DNA from: Serendipita indica DSM 11827
Taxonomy: Eukaryota; Basidiomycota; Agaricomycetes; Sebacinales; Serendipitaceae
Assembly (NCBI GenBank): GCA_910890315.1
Contig: CAJVGD010000042.1
Location: 186,001-250,000 of the forward strand
DNA length: 64,000 nucleotides
Direction: 5' to 3'
This document shows, piece by piece, positions 1-11,502 of this stretch (position 1 is the first letter of the stretch; the number at the start of each line of letters is the position of its first letter). The notes beneath the pieces were generated by a model. The model was not told where the DNA came from. It did no database searches and was given only the letters and a program-made list of their open reading frames with translations. The position numbers were made by a program, and so were the translations under genes.

Positions 1-1
1 A

Positions 2-588
2 TACCCTCCTGTGCGTCGAATAAGAAATCTTCATAATCACGGTCACTTAGCTATCCGCAGGTCGTCTCCATTCCGAAACAAGCCACCCAGGACACCGTAG
101 TCACGACGCATTCAACGGATGGAAATGAAACCCCAATCCTTGTTCCAATTCCCAAGGGTGTGCCGATTATGCTGAGCATCGTTGGTTTACATTATAATCG
201 TATGTCTCCTTCGCGACTGGTCCTTGCGCTGACCCGTGTATCGTAGCTAAATACTGGGATAAGCCGCATGCCTTCAGACCGGAACGCTTCCTCGAAGAGT
301 ACAACCGTGATGCATTTTTCCCATTTGCAGCGGGCCCGAGGGCGTGCATGGGTCGAAGGTAAGGCGATTGTCGTTTCTTGAACTGTCCTCACCTGCTCTA
401 GATTCTCGGAAATTGAGGCACTCACCTTCCTCGCCAACCTCGTTCTCAACTACAAGTTTAGCGGGACAAAGTTGCACACGAGCGAAACGCCAGAGCAAGT
501 TGCTGCGCGAGTCCTTGGATGGCGGATGGGTCCAATCACCTTGCACCCTGCTAAGGCGTCATTCACGTTCATCAAACGAGAATCCTAG
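2..588 (+). CDS. Cytochrome P450, C-terminal part (5' end outside window)
   Basis: Exons 2-10, 61-199, 247-358 and 402-588 keep one frame (149 codons with stop). The introns are 43-50 nt with GT-AG ends. Exon 1 ends in the YPP of the helix-K' region. Exon 2 carries IPKG and LHYNPKYW. Exon 3 carries the PERF motif (FRPERF) and the heme-binding loop FPFAAGPRACMG with its cysteine ligand. Exon 4 is the C-terminal helix L and tail ending in FIKRES. These are hallmarks of a fungal microsomal P450, a heme monooxygenase. The substrate cannot be told from this fragment. The helix I, ExxR and membrane-anchor regions lie upstream of the window. Nothing in the visible part is broken. Confidence 0.9.
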
Positions 589-995
589 AGATTGACGCTC
601 GCAGGGTCTATGTCATTCAGCGCTTCCAACCTCCGACAAATGCACTCCCTGCGCCACCACCGGCGCAGCCAGAAATGGTAACTCGCGGCCTCATTGTATA
701 GCCAGATAGCTTCCCAATATCGATTTTGCTTGCGCATGAAGATTGACTTGGCCCAGGATGGCCGATGCCGGCTCCTTGCCGATTGTCCCGAGCCTGTTGT
801 GAAATCAAATCTGTCTGGAATTTGATTCACATCCATCGTGTTGGCCTCGTTGTAAACTGACACTTCGAAGGGAGGCTCGGTGGAGCCAAACTTGGATTCT
901 ACCTTCACCTCGCTTTTCTGAGCTCCCTTCTACGACCAGGATCAGTGTATGCTGGGAGACATATACCACACAGAGGAACCGAAATTTCTCGATTC
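589..995. other. Intergenic, no supported gene
   Basis: About 400 bases between the P450 stop and the next start. A 107-codon reverse-strand reading frame exists here, but it has no recognisable motif or splice context and overlaps the P450 stop, so I treat it as chance. It may hold the P450 3' UTR and the promoter of the membrane protein. Confidence 0.5.
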
Positions 996-2320
996 ATGGG
1001 CGCTGAGATGGATCACCATCCCGAGACCGAGCTCAACGCGCAATTTCGTCAACAGCGCGTCACCGGAATGCCGTCAACAGTTGGAAGCAGTGATTTCGGA
1101 GCAGAATGTCAGTCCAGGCGGCGCTCACTCTCGACGTTGAGTTTGAGCTCGTCCGTCGTCTCGTCTGCGCCATCAGGATCCGGGAGCGAGGCGGCGCAGT
1201 CAAGCGCGGACGAGCGTAGGCTGTCACTCAGGGACTTTCTCCTCGGTGACAGGGAGGCTTCCATCAATTGGGAGAGCGAAGATGATGACAGTACTACCCT
1301 GAATGATGAGGGCGAAGATGAGGACCAGGCAGGGCAGGACATCGATGCGTCCCTCACTGTAAACAACATAGATGTGCGTTTCCTTTTTTCGCTTATCGTG
1401 AGAACCCTCTTCGACTTACGCGCTCGGCTCAGAGTTCGCGGACCCTCTTCCGGGGGAACCTATTTTGGCATCTACTGCTCGGTTATTACTTCGTCTACAC
1501 CAACATTTCCATCCTTCCTCTCGGTACTCGCCTTCATGTTGCAACAGCCAATGTTGCTGTCGTCACTCTAGGTCCGGAGCTGCTATGGCTCATGCGCACT
1601 GCTCACCGCGCTCGTACGTTTGGCCTTCTCCATATCGCTGTGAAACTCTACACGGCCCTCAATTGCCGAAAGGTGGCAGCCGTACTCGGTCTCCTGTCGA
1701 TCGTCTCCTCTCAAGTGGCTAGAAGGGCGCCGTCTCGGTCTCCAGCATCCATCCTACAAAGCTTGGCCGGCTCTCAAGTTACTTCATCTACGTTGAGAGT
1801 CGACTCTATGGCCACTTTCACTCCCATTACCTTATTCGCGTCGGCCGCTTTAATTACTTCGCGCATACTCCCAATAATACTCGTTCCCATCTCAAGCATC
1901 GCCATCTCAGCAAGTTTCTGCGCTGCATGTGCCCTCTATCCGAATCTATATCACCCCACCACTCTCCTCAGTACCTCACTCATCGCCCTACTCCTCGGAC
2001 TTCGGGTAGAGATGGTAGGTCAGTATCGCCAAACAGTGTCATATATTTGTAGATCTGGCACACCTACAGTCCACGAGGTGTCGCAGAATACAGGTCTAAA
2101 TGGTCTATCGCCTCTGGCCGTCACAACTCCTGGCAACACAAAGGCCGTTTCATTAGCGTCTCTCTCCCTCGCATTTGTGGTCCATTCATTTGCCAAGATC
2201 ATATCGTGCACGTTCTTTGCACTCTCAGCCACCTCTTGGCTCCTGCTCATGGGCGACCTGGATCCAGAGAGGGTTCTAATCTGGATCCTTGGAAGACTAC
2301 ATGCACGAAGATATAGATAG
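996..2320 (+). CDS. Predicted multi-pass membrane protein, unknown function
   Basis: Model: exon 996-1373, a 59-nt GT-AG intron (gtgcgt donor), exon 1433-2320. The frame is continuous and gives 421 residues. The first 126 residues are soluble, Ser-rich and then acidic (EDDD, EGEDEDQ). The second exon is hydrophobic, with several candidate membrane helices, for example around GNLFWHLLLGYYFVY, TLFASAALITSRILPIILV and VVHSFAKIISCTFFALSAT. No family is recognised. The start was chosen at the first ATG of the long frame; a second in-frame ATG follows four codons later. A possible extra intron (gtaggt at about 2014 to tag at 2051) would change the C-terminus, but the unspliced reading stays hydrophobic and was preferred. 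Confidence 0.55.
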
Positions 2321-3351
2321 GCATCATTAGGTATGTATAAATCCTAATTAAGGCTCCAAATACCGTGCTTACTGGCAATAGGTCGCGAACATCCCCCTGT
2401 ACTACATTGTATCCGTAGCTTCACTCGTATCTCATCGCATTTCATGCCCATTATTAGCCTTTATGCATCCAGGGCATGGACTGCATTGACGCATCGAGCT
2501 TGTTTGATCACTAGACGACAGAAAGAGACATCATGGTATATTCTGAATGGACTGAATTGGCAAAGCGCTACATGGATACGATGCTTGCGTTCGCCCACAG
2601 GACCGCGCCCACGCCCATGCACGAACAGTATAAATATACGCTCGCCGTGTCGATTCGGTTCGATAATCCTTCAACTCTTTGATAGAGATGCTATATTCTG
2701 CCATATTTATACCTCTTCTATCTCTAGCACCTCTCAGCACGGCCGCCCCGTACGTAGCCATTCAGGTGACAATCACCCCCGAGTCTTACCTGTCTATAGA
2801 GTCCCCTTGGTTGCACCCGGATCGAGACCACAAACACCTGACTTGAGTGACCCACGGACAAGATTGACGTGAGTTTATCTTGGCCCTCGCGCATTAGTAG
2901 ATTTCTAATATCATCCAGACATATGCAGCAGGTCTGCGGGATCTATACGGTCGATCCAGGAAGCAAAGTCAGGCGCAAACAACGCGACTGTTCACCTAAC
3001 GAACGCGCTGTTTGCATCGATCGGATCATTCAGCACCCGGTAGCACATCCCACAGACGATCATACTTCCTTCTTTATGGAGTGAGTCCTAAGGTGATCCA
3101 ACTGATATAATCTGACGATCCCTAGGTGGTATCTACAAGGCAGCAAACTAAACCAGAGTGTTTGCAATGTTGCTTATCGGAAGCGCGGCACGCTGAGTAT
3201 GGACAAGTTCGACCTCTGATAGACTATTTACTACTGTACCCAATACTGTATTATTACAGCCGTTAGCAGCAAGTAGAACATAAGATCGCGAACTGACCTG
3301 TCTCAATCCAACTGGGTTGCAGTAGAGATTGCGAAGTGAACATGATCGAAG
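2321..3351 (+). other. Unresolved stretch with short coding-like, splice-like pieces
   Basis: No complete gene could be built. An ATG at 2533 opens 48 codons of ordinary-looking protein (contains YSEWTELAKRYMDTML). A possible intron 2869-2918 has a gtgagt donor. Another gtgagt lies near 3079 with an acceptor near 3125. Joining these in one frame fails because of stops. It may be a decayed gene or a gene with unrecognised exons. Confidence 0.3.
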
Positions 3352-4587
3352 CTACTCAGGCACCGTTGACATATTGCGCTGCTTCGCGGTTTGATAAGCG
3401 ACTCCGTCCCAATCAACGAGAGGAACCCCCTTTGAGGCGATATTGTCAAGTCTTGAAAGAGATATTCCGACTGAGGATACTATTGCAAAGCTCGAAAGCC
3501 AATCCTTGAGCGTCTCCCAACTCGTATTGACCATCAACTTGGCCACAACGTAGGGCGAACCGGGCGACGTGAAGCCACGGACATGTGCTTCGAGCTGTAA
3601 TTCATTCGCGCCTAGCTCAAAGTGATCGAGAGGTGTCATCATAAGGAAAGTAATAGAGCGAGAATCCGGAGATGCATGCACCTCCCTAGGCCGTGAACTT
3701 ATTTGGAGGCGGCTTCCGTTTGCGCCGTAGGTTTCTACGTTTTGAAAGTATTGTAGTAGACACGACCTATCGTAGTTTTCTTCGAGGCGATCGAGGAGGT
3801 CTTTTACCGACGTTGCATGTCGTCTAAAGAATGGGATAAGAAGGTCAAATACTGCCTTCGACATGCTTCCTTTGATTGATAATGAACGAAGGTTATGACA
3901 TGTCCATGGGAGCGCCTCTCCGTACTGCCGGGCGGTGGTAGTTTTTACCCAATACATGTCAATGTCAAGCTCCAGGAAGCGCAGCGACGGTAATTTAAGT
4001 GGGTCCAAGACTTGATCGTACGGAATGTAGATAGAGAGATGCGTAAGACGTTGGCCCACATCGGATGATAGAAGCCGCGTTATAGCAGCGACTCTGCAGT
4101 ATGCCCAAGAGTGGAGTCTCTCACAGAATAAAGCCTTGACATTTGGAGTGTGAGAGAGTAGTCGAATTACGTCGTCCATCAGTCGCACTGTCGTATAAAC
4201 GACTTCGATTGAACTCCATTTCTTTGCGTACCACTCCAGTGGTAACCCGTCTCTATCATGAGAAATATACAAAGTTCTCATACCAAATAGGCTACGCGGA
4301 TCTCCTCTCCGCCTATAATTATAGCGGTAAGTGACCGAGTCCTCTGTTGAAGCGGAAGGTAATCCTCGCAAAATAGTATGGAAAAGACGGCATACGAGAG
4401 AAAGCTCTGCTTTACGAGTTTCTCTATATGCACGGACGTTCATAGGCTCCTTTCTGCTCTGGAAGAATCGCAGGTCCTCGACTATAGTCTTGTCAGGCGG
4501 CGGAGGCAACGAGGCTTCTCCAATCGCGAGATCAAGGATATGTGTCCATATCTCCACCGGTATCCGATGAACCGCTGATGGAGACAT
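3352..4587 (-). CDS. F-box-like protein, 411 residues
   Basis: Single exon. The N-terminus reads HRIPVEIWTHILDLAI, the L/IPxEIxxxIL pattern of an F-box. After an inserted linker comes LSLVCRLFHTILRGLP, the second half of the domain. F-box proteins bind Skp1 through this domain and present substrates to SCF ubiquitin ligases. The remaining roughly 320 residues alternate Leu-rich strands (LRFLELDID, LRSLSIKG) typical of degenerate leucine-rich repeats. It is not close to the A, B or later F-box groups in this window. The long gap between the two halves of the F-box (about 35 residues) is common in mushroom F-box-like families. Confidence 0.7.
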   Translation of the reverse strand: MSPSAVHRIPVEIWTHILDLAIGEASLPPPPDKTIVEDLRFFQSRKEPMNVRAYRETRKAELSLVCRLFHTILRGLPSASTEDSVTYRYNYRRRGDPRSLFGMRTLYISHDRDGLPLEWYAKKWSSIEVVYTTVRLMDDVIRLLSHTPNVKALFCERLHSWAYCRVAAITRLLSSDVGQRLTHLSIYIPYDQVLDPLKLPSLRFLELDIDMYWVKTTTARQYGEALPWTCHNLRSLSIKGSMSKAVFDLLIPFFRRHATSVKDLLDRLEENYDRSCLLQYFQNVETYGANGSRLQISSRPREVHASPDSRSITFLMMTPLDHFELGANELQLEAHVRGFTSPGSPYVVAKLMVNTSWETLKDWLSSFAIVSSVGISLSRLDNIASKGVPLVDWDGVAYQTAKQRNMSTVPE

Positions 4588-5156
4588 TGTGAATTCCTTG
4601 CAAAGTCACGGTCAGGTCCAAGAGGCAAGCTGTGTTTATGGAGGCTGACATGCCTTTCATCCCTGAACTATACAGGCACTGATTAGATTTGAATTATGAT
4701 TCTCGTTCATTAGTCACTTTGCTATAATCTCAAGACGGTATCCAAAGTCAAACGCACCGAGATCATGGTAGGTCGCAATAGGACAATTGAGAGGGTGGAA
4801 AGTATAAAATTAAACGCACGGAGAGTGATATTCAAGAAAAAAAGGGCTGCAAAAATTCTTTTAGGGTTTTGAGATTATCGTGCATCAGGCAACTTGAACC
4901 CACGTCCTCAAGACAGATGCTGCTCAAGTTCGTGTATTATCATCTGAGCAGCTCCGTCAGAGTTCCTGGTCTTGTACGAAGCTTTACTTGGACCCATGTC
5001 GGCTGACCAATTTCGATTATTACGAGCGAAGAAGCTACCCTTGATCTTGTTCTCAATTGAAAGCTTCAATCAAAACATTTGTACCATACATGTAGAGCAC
5101 AGTGCTGTTCAGCAGCCACCCACGGCAGATGTATTGAAACTCGACTACCGCACAGA
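4588..5156. other. Intergenic
   Basis: Upstream region of the reverse-strand F-box gene, ending at the breakpoint of the segmental duplication near 5157. It is AT-rich around 4680-4860. I see no RNA gene or conserved coding here. Confidence 0.5.
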
Positions 5157-5591
5157 ACAAGCCTTGACAGAGTACTATCCGAAACAGATTTCTTGCTCTC
5201 ACCATCAGAAAAATTCAACCTGGGGTTCCCCGTGGATTCCAAGACGCTCACTCTAGCGCTAACGAAGATGCGGTTCGCGGAGACCATTCAGATCAATATG
5301 AGTTGCTTAAAAGAAGAATGGCGGGGTATAGTCGCCGCTATAACAACGGTAAATTTCGACCTCATAAAAGTGGACTCGTCTCTCAATACGAAGTGGCCCG
5401 TTCTCAATCCGGATTCAGGCCTCGACGGACTCGATACTGGCTCAAGGAGAAAGCTTGAGAAGGATATCTCGGAGAGTCTTGGGCATACTGGAATCAATGT
5501 GATCAAGATCACTTCCCCGAGTGGTCACGGCATAGAAATGCACTTGGAGGATATATCTGGATTACAAAAGCACCAATTTCGTCACCTGTAA
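5157..5591 (+). pseudogene. 3' fragment of F-box gene A
   Basis: From about 5157 the sequence matches the 3' third of the intact F-box gene at 8041-9481. It starts at the segment encoding TSLxRVLSETDFLLSPSE and runs to the end, with a slightly different tail (LQKHQFRHL against LQQR). Nothing homologous precedes 5157, so the F-box and the first two thirds are absent. This is the left edge of the duplicated block rather than an independent gene. The remaining frame is open, but no translation start makes sense. Confidence 0.8.
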
Positions 5592-5828
5592 TCACCCGTA
5601 TTTTGTCCCTACAGATTGAAACTTGAGATGGGTAGAATTGAGTGAACAAAAGGAGGGTCTGTGACTCATTAAAGACCATGGAGAGATGTCAAGAGGGCTA
5701 CGAACTCGACAGCCAGACCATTCGGTGTCAGCGCCTCTTGAGCCCGACGCTTCCCATCACACAAAGGGAAGCTGCATTGGAGTTGAATCGCGTCATCAGA
5801 ACAGGTTAATTGCTTTCTGCGAAGTGGG

Positions 5829-7261
5829 ATGCGAGTATCGAACACAAAGGATGATCAACGTGTGGCACGAAACGGTGGTTCGGCTAGTAAGAGACAAGGA
5901 TATCTACTATTTGTGAAGATTTAATTGTTTATTTATATCAGATCATGGCATTTTCAAGCTGCCGACCGAACTTTGCGGATGATCCTTGTGGAAGCGGCGG
6001 TTGACTCTCCAGCTGATCGACAACGGCTGATTGGAGTGTGCTTCCAGTGGAAGGAGGTGCTATACAATACTCCGTCTCTCTGGACGACTCTATCGCTCTG
6101 CACTTATTATCCGAATGACGAGCAACTCCGGCAGCTGTTTGACGATCTGTCAAGCAGACTCTCACGATGCGGGTCACTCATGCTCGAGGTGAAATTGAAC
6201 TTGGTCGGCTTGCAAGAGACACACAAAGCATCGCTTTTTGCGCTTTTGTCTGAAAAGGCGCCTTTACGCGTTGGAGATCGTTAGAGCTGTGGGAGCGCGA
6301 AGATCGTCTTCTGACGCCCTCAATGTTGAAGAATATGGGAGACTTTCGAAATCTCGAGCGACTCGACGTGTGCGCGATCATGACGGGGCAGCTCTTGAAG
6401 ATGGCCAGCGAGTCTGCAACGTCCAAGCTGGGTGAACTTGCTATTAGATCCTGGATCCACCCGGATCAATTTGAAGCTGACATCAATGGTCTCCTCAAAT
6501 ATATCCGCCGGCTTGAACTTTCCGAACAATACCCCTCAATCAAGCTACCGGCCAACATTGTCGAACTCACAATGTCAAAATTTCCACCGATGTCTCTCCC
6601 TTATATCAAGATACTCACCTTCACCTCGCGTCAATCGGTCACCGACCTGAGCGACGTTGCTTTCCCAAATCTCACATCCCTCACCGTTTCATTCCTGCCT
6701 ATCCCTTGGGATGTGAGGGCACCTTCTATTAGGCTCTCCAATGTAGAATCTCTGACGGTGTACGGATCAGAGTTTGGGGCACTTGCCTACCTGTCCTTGC
6801 CAAAGCTCCGTAGACTGGCGATGCGGGACCCACCCTCGTTGAGTAGACATCCATGGGGGATTGATTCTCTGGTGGACGCCCTCCTCCGAAATGAGTTCTC
6901 GCTCTCGCCCTCAGAAGAGCTCGACTTGGGATTCCCCGTCCATTCGGGAACGCTCAACCTCGCGGCAAAAAAAATGTCGCGCGTAAAGAAGGTGGTTATG
7001 AACTTGGAAGATGTCAAGCAAGATTGGGTGGAAGTGGTTGCCTCACTCACTAACGCAAATATGGATTTGCGCAGCAAGGGCTCGGGTCTTTTGACGGATT
7101 ATCTCGTTCTAAAGTCTAATAACGAACTAGATGAGTCAGATACACTCCGAATTGCCAAGAAGGTGATGATGAAGCTTGCTAAGACGAGGACCACTACGCT
7201 GAAGATCCTTCCCAACGGCAGTCGTGGCGTGATCGTTACTCGAGACAATGTATCTCGTTGA
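5829..7261 (+). pseudogene. F-box gene B, frameshifted copy
   Basis: This is the older or damaged duplicate of the intact gene at 9734-11171. Exon 1 is 5829-5886 (MRVSNTKDDQ...), with a 55-nt intron and exon 2 from 5942. Two single-base losses relative to the intact copy break it. One lies near 5973, where a run of four T becomes three inside LPTELL. The other lies near 6263, where CCC becomes CC after LLSEKAP. After the second, the frame runs unbroken to the stop at 7261. Both losses are in homopolymers, so an assembly error is possible. Everything else, including the splice sites, is conserved. Confidence 0.8.
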
Positions 7262-8040
7262 AATTTGGTTGAAATTCCCTGAAATATATGTGTAGAATGG
7301 GATAGAGTGTATCTACCACCCGAAATATCAAAGGATGGGTCCATCCGAGTTCAAGGTACAGTATTCAATAATTCCACGAGTTTCAGGGACCCGAACAGGG
7401 CAATATACTTCGTCCAAGTTGAGGGTATCAGTCAGGTTCGGGTCTCGTGTGACGCTTCGGGTCGAAATTCAAGAATGAACGATATATTATCACCGTGTAA
7501 ATGCACAATAATGCAATATCTAAGTCGAGTTGTGTCACACTGGCCTCCAGACGGACAGCTGCTTTGGGGGGAACTAACAAATACCAGAGTAGAAGAAAGT
7601 ATATTATCACTTTTTAACACGTCATTTCTCGTGAGTTGCCTATCGCAGTCGGACAACGGTAAACTTCAATCACGACATGGATATCCATCCTGTGCTTTTA
7701 AAGACGTCGAAAGGCATGTTCAATTGAAGCATACTTGAAGTATGTGCCGCTATGAATACTTGTTAGCTGAATCTTTGCGAGGTCTTGTGGAACTTGGATT
7801 GCACGTAAGACAAGTGCGATTTCAAATCCTATCTGATGGTTTTTCTACGTTGATATAGTCGTTCATGCCCTTCTCTGTTTTCGAAGAAGTGAACGTCTCC
7901 CAAAGATATGGTTGAGTCCAAGGCCTGTTTGTGGTGAATGAATCTTGGACCTCGCCACCTTGGATACAGTATTGGATTGGAACCGTATAAGGTGCATACT
8001 GACGTCAAATACCACATAAAAGATCCAAATATTAGTTAAA
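7262..8040. other. Intergenic between duplicated block and F-box gene A
   Basis: The first 330 bases belong to the duplicated block. The rest is unique. It should hold the gene A promoter. No gene is seen. Confidence 0.5.
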
Positions 8041-9481
8041 ATGTCGTATCTCGAATATGTGGTGATACCCAGTCACTTGATGTGTGAGTGACGAGCGAGC
8101 TTAGGGATTGTGAAGATTTAAACTTTTCTTTGTTCATTCAGATACTCCTACATGCTCTATCTTTCGGTTTCCAATCGAGATATTACGTATGATTCTGGTG
8201 GAAGCAACCGTAGATTCCCCGGCCAGCCGACAGAGACTCCTTGGAGTCTGCTCTGAATGGAGAGATATACTAATCAGCGTACCGACTCTTTGGACAACCA
8301 TACCGATCTATATGCGCGACCCAACTGACCGGCAGCTACGGATGACCTTGGATTGTCTCTCCGACCGGCTTTCACGTTGCGAATCCCATCTACTCGACGT
8401 AGTATGGGACGTTGATGGTCTGAGCGAGAGTGCTGCAGAATCTCTTTTCGCTCTCCTGTCTAGGCAGGCGCCATTCACGCACTGGAGGTCGCTGGAATTG
8501 TGGGACTGGTCATCACCTCGACTACAAACCACAAATATGGGTGACTTTCGAAACCTCGAACAATTGGTCATCCGGCGCTATGCACCGGGGCGATTCTTGA
8601 AGGCGATTCACGAGTCTAAGACATCCAAGCTTCGGAAACTCGTCATATTAGAGGTGATTGCGAGCGAATGGATTCGTACAGAGGTGCTTGACCTCATAAG
8701 ACAAGTCTACCGACTTGAACTGACCGAGCTGCCTCTCTCCATCAAGTTGCCGACGAACGTTAAAGAGCTCAAGACCTCTTATCTACCTTTGGTGACATTT
8801 ACTCATCTTAAATTACTTCATTTCATCACTCGTTTTCATCCCCTTGTCTTCAGTGACCTCAGTTTCCCAAATCTCGTGTCCCTGACCATCACATTCGAGG
8901 ATCGTCCTCCTTGCTTCCGGGGAGCGGTCAACTTCTTCGCTCTCGAGTCTCTCACTCTCGATGGGTCAGTGTTTGACTCACTCGCTTTCATATCCGCACC
9001 ACGCCTCCGCAAATTGGCAATACGAGCATCTGTGCACTTTGCCCCATATACGAGCCAAACAACAAGCCTTGTCAGAGTACTATCCGAGACCGATTTTTTG
9101 CTCTCGCCATCAGAAGAACTCGACCTGGGGTTCCCCGTGGATTCCAAGACGCTCACTCTAGCGCTAGCGAAGATGCGGCACGCGGAGACCATTCGGATCA
9201 ATATGAGTTGCTTAAAAGAAGAATGGCGGGGTATAGTCGCCGCTATAACAACGGTAAATTTCGACCTCATAAAAGCGGACTCGTCTCTCAATACGAAGTG
9301 GCTCGTTCTCAATCCGGATTCAGGCCTCGACGAACTCGATACTGGCTCAAGGAGAAAGCTTGAGAAGGATATCTCGGAGAGTCTTGGGCAGACGGGAATC
9401 AATGTGATCAAGATCACTTCCCCGAGTGGTCACGGCATAGAAATGCACTTGGAGGATATATCTGGATTACAACAGCGCTAA
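8041..9481 (+). CDS. F-box protein A, LRR-like, 460 residues
   Basis: Exon 1 is 8041-8083 (MSYLEYVVIPSHLM). The 58-nt intron 8084-8141 has a gtgagt donor and ends in ttcattcag. Exon 2 is 8142-9481. The phase-1 junction restores a continuous frame into FPIEILRMILVEATVDSPA, the F-box, followed by LLGVCSEWRDIL. Downstream comes the conserved order of this local family: SRCESHLLDV, then APFTHWRSLELW, several Leu-rich repeats (FPNLVSLTI, LESLTLDG, APRLRKLAI) and the C-terminal LSPSEELDLGFPV block. The likely role is a Skp1-binding substrate receptor of an SCF ligase; the target is unknown. The start was chosen because it is the only upstream ATG that gives the required phase. Confidence 0.8.
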
Positions 9482-11502
9482 TTTCATCACCTGTAATCAC
9501 CCGTATTTTGTCCCTACAGATTGAAACTTGAGATGGGTGGAATTGAGTGAACAAAATGAGGGTCTGTGACCCACTAAAGACCATGGCGAGATGTCAAAAG
9601 GGCTACGAACTCGACAGCCAGACCATTCGGTGTCAGCGCCTCTTGAGCCCGACGCCTCCCATCGCACAAAGGGAAGCTGCATTGGAGTTGAATCACGTCA
9701 TCAGAGCAGGTTAATTGCTTTCTGCGAAGTGGGATGCGAGTATCGAATACAAAGGATGATCAAAGTGTAGCACGAAACGGTGGTTCGACCAGTAAGAGAC
9801 AAGGATATCTACTATTTGTGAAGATTTAATTGTTTATTTATATCAGATCATGGCATTTTCAAGCTGCCGACCGAACTTTTGCGGATGATCCTTGTGGAAG
9901 CGGCGGTTGACTCTCCAGCTGATCGACAACGGCTGATTGGAGTGTGCTTCCAGTGGAAGGAGGTGCTATACAATACTCCGTCTCTCTGGACGACTCTATC
10001 GCTCTGCACTTATTATCCGAATGACGAGCAACTCCGGCAGCTGTTTGACAATCTGTCGAGCAGACTCTCACGATGCGGGTCACTCATGCTCGAGGTGAAA
10101 TTGAACTTGGTCGGCTTGCAAGAGACACACAAAGCATCACTTTTTGCGCTTTTGTCTGAAAAGGCGCCCTTTACGCGTTGGAGATCGTTAGAGCTGTGGG
10201 AGCGCGAAGATCGTCTTCTGACGCCCTCAATGTTGGAGAATATGGGAGACTTTCGAAATCTCGAGCGACTCGACGTGTACGCAATCGTGAGGGGGCAGCT
10301 CTTGAGGATAGTCAGCGAGTCTGCAACGTCCAAGCTGGGTGAACTTGCTATTAGATCCTGGATCCACCCGGATCAATTTGAAGCTGACATCAATGGTCTC
10401 CTCAAATATATCCGCCGGCTTGAACTTTCCGAACAATACCCCTCAATCAAGCTACCGGCCAACATTGTCGAACTCACAATGTCAAAATTTCCACCGATGT
10501 CTCTCCCTTATATCAAGATGCTCACCTTCACCTCGCGTCAATCGGTCACCGACCTGAGCGACGTTGCTTTCCCAAATCTCACATCCCTCACCGTTTCATT
10601 TCTGCCTATCCCTCAGAGAATGATGCCATCGTCTACTACGCTCTCCAATGTAGAATCTCTGATGGTATACGGATCAGAGTTTGGGGCACTTGCCTACCTG
10701 TCCTTGCCAAAGCTCCGTAGACTGGCGATAAAGGACCCACCCTCGTTGGCTCCACACTCATGGGAGATTGATTCTCTGATGAATGCAATCATCCAAGACG
10801 AGTTTTCGCTCTCGCCATCAGAAGAGTTCGACTTGGGATTCCCCGTCGATTCAGGAACGCTCACCCTTGCGGCAATAAAAATGCCACACGCAAAGAAGGT
10901 GGTTATAAACGTAGAAGATGTCAAGAAAGATTGGGTGGGAGTGGTTGAATCATTCAATGACGCAAATCTTGGCCTCCTGCGCGTTGATGGCTCGGCTCTT
11001 TCAACAAAGTATCTCTTGATAAAGTCTAACGGCCAACTACACGAGCCGGAGACACTTCGAATTGCAAAGAAAGTACTGATGAAGCTTGGTAGTACGGGGA
11101 TCACTATGCTGAAGATCCTTCCCAAGGGCAGCCGTGGCTTGATCGTTACTCGAAATGACATAGATCGTTGAAATCTGGTTGAAATTCCCTATATATATGT
11201 GTAGAATGGGATAGAGTGAATCTACCACCTCAAATATCAGAGCATGGGCCCACCTGAGTTTAAGGTACAATATTCAATAATTCCACGAGCTTCAGGGACT
11301 CGAGGAGGGCAATATATTTCGTCTAAGTTGAGGGTATCAGTCAGGTGTAGATCTTGTGTGGCGCTCGGGTCGAAATTCAAGAATGAACGATATATTATCA
11401 CCGTGTAAATGCACAATAATGCAATATCTAAGTCGATTTGTGTCACACTGGCCTCTAGACGGACAGCTGCTTTGGGGGGAACTGACAAATACCAGAGTAG
11501 AA
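9060..11502. repeat. Segmental duplication, copy 2 (2.4 kb)
   Basis: Partner of 5157-7592. Here the block is continuous with a full-length F-box gene A on its left. To the right of 11502 the sequence is unrelated to that after 7592. Confidence 0.85.
9734..11171 (+). CDS. F-box protein B, LRR-like, 460 residues
   Basis: Exon 1 is 9734-9791 (MRVSNTKDDQSVARNGG), the 55-nt intron 9792-9846 has a gtaaga donor, and exon 2 is 9847-11171. The phase is consistent, and the protein length equals that of F-box A. The F-box is FKLPTELLRMILVEAAVDSP with LIGVCFQWKEVL. The repeats and the LSPSEEFDLGFPV block follow in the same order as in protein A, so the two are paralogues. It lies 250 bases downstream of gene A on the same strand. 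The start ATG is conserved in the damaged copy at 5829. Confidence 0.82.

Larger units (their letters stand above)
5157..7592. repeat. Segmental duplication, copy 1 (2.4 kb)
   Basis: This interval matches 9060-11502 at high identity, offset by about 3.9 kb. It contains the 3' end of F-box gene A, the spacer, all of F-box gene B and about 330 bases downstream. Similarity starts abruptly at about 5157 (inside gene A) and stops at about 7592, after the shared ACCAGAGTAGAAG. Copy 2 still has a full-length gene A, so copy 1 is probably the derived insertion. Confidence 0.85.

Noticed and set aside
585-908. 107-codon reverse-strand open frame
   Set aside because: No motif, no splice context, and it overlaps the P450 stop codon. 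Its length is within chance for this base composition.
4880-4960. Possible tRNA remnant (reverse-strand GGGTTCAAG)
   Set aside because: Only a B-box-like match; no acceptor pairing or D arm could be built.
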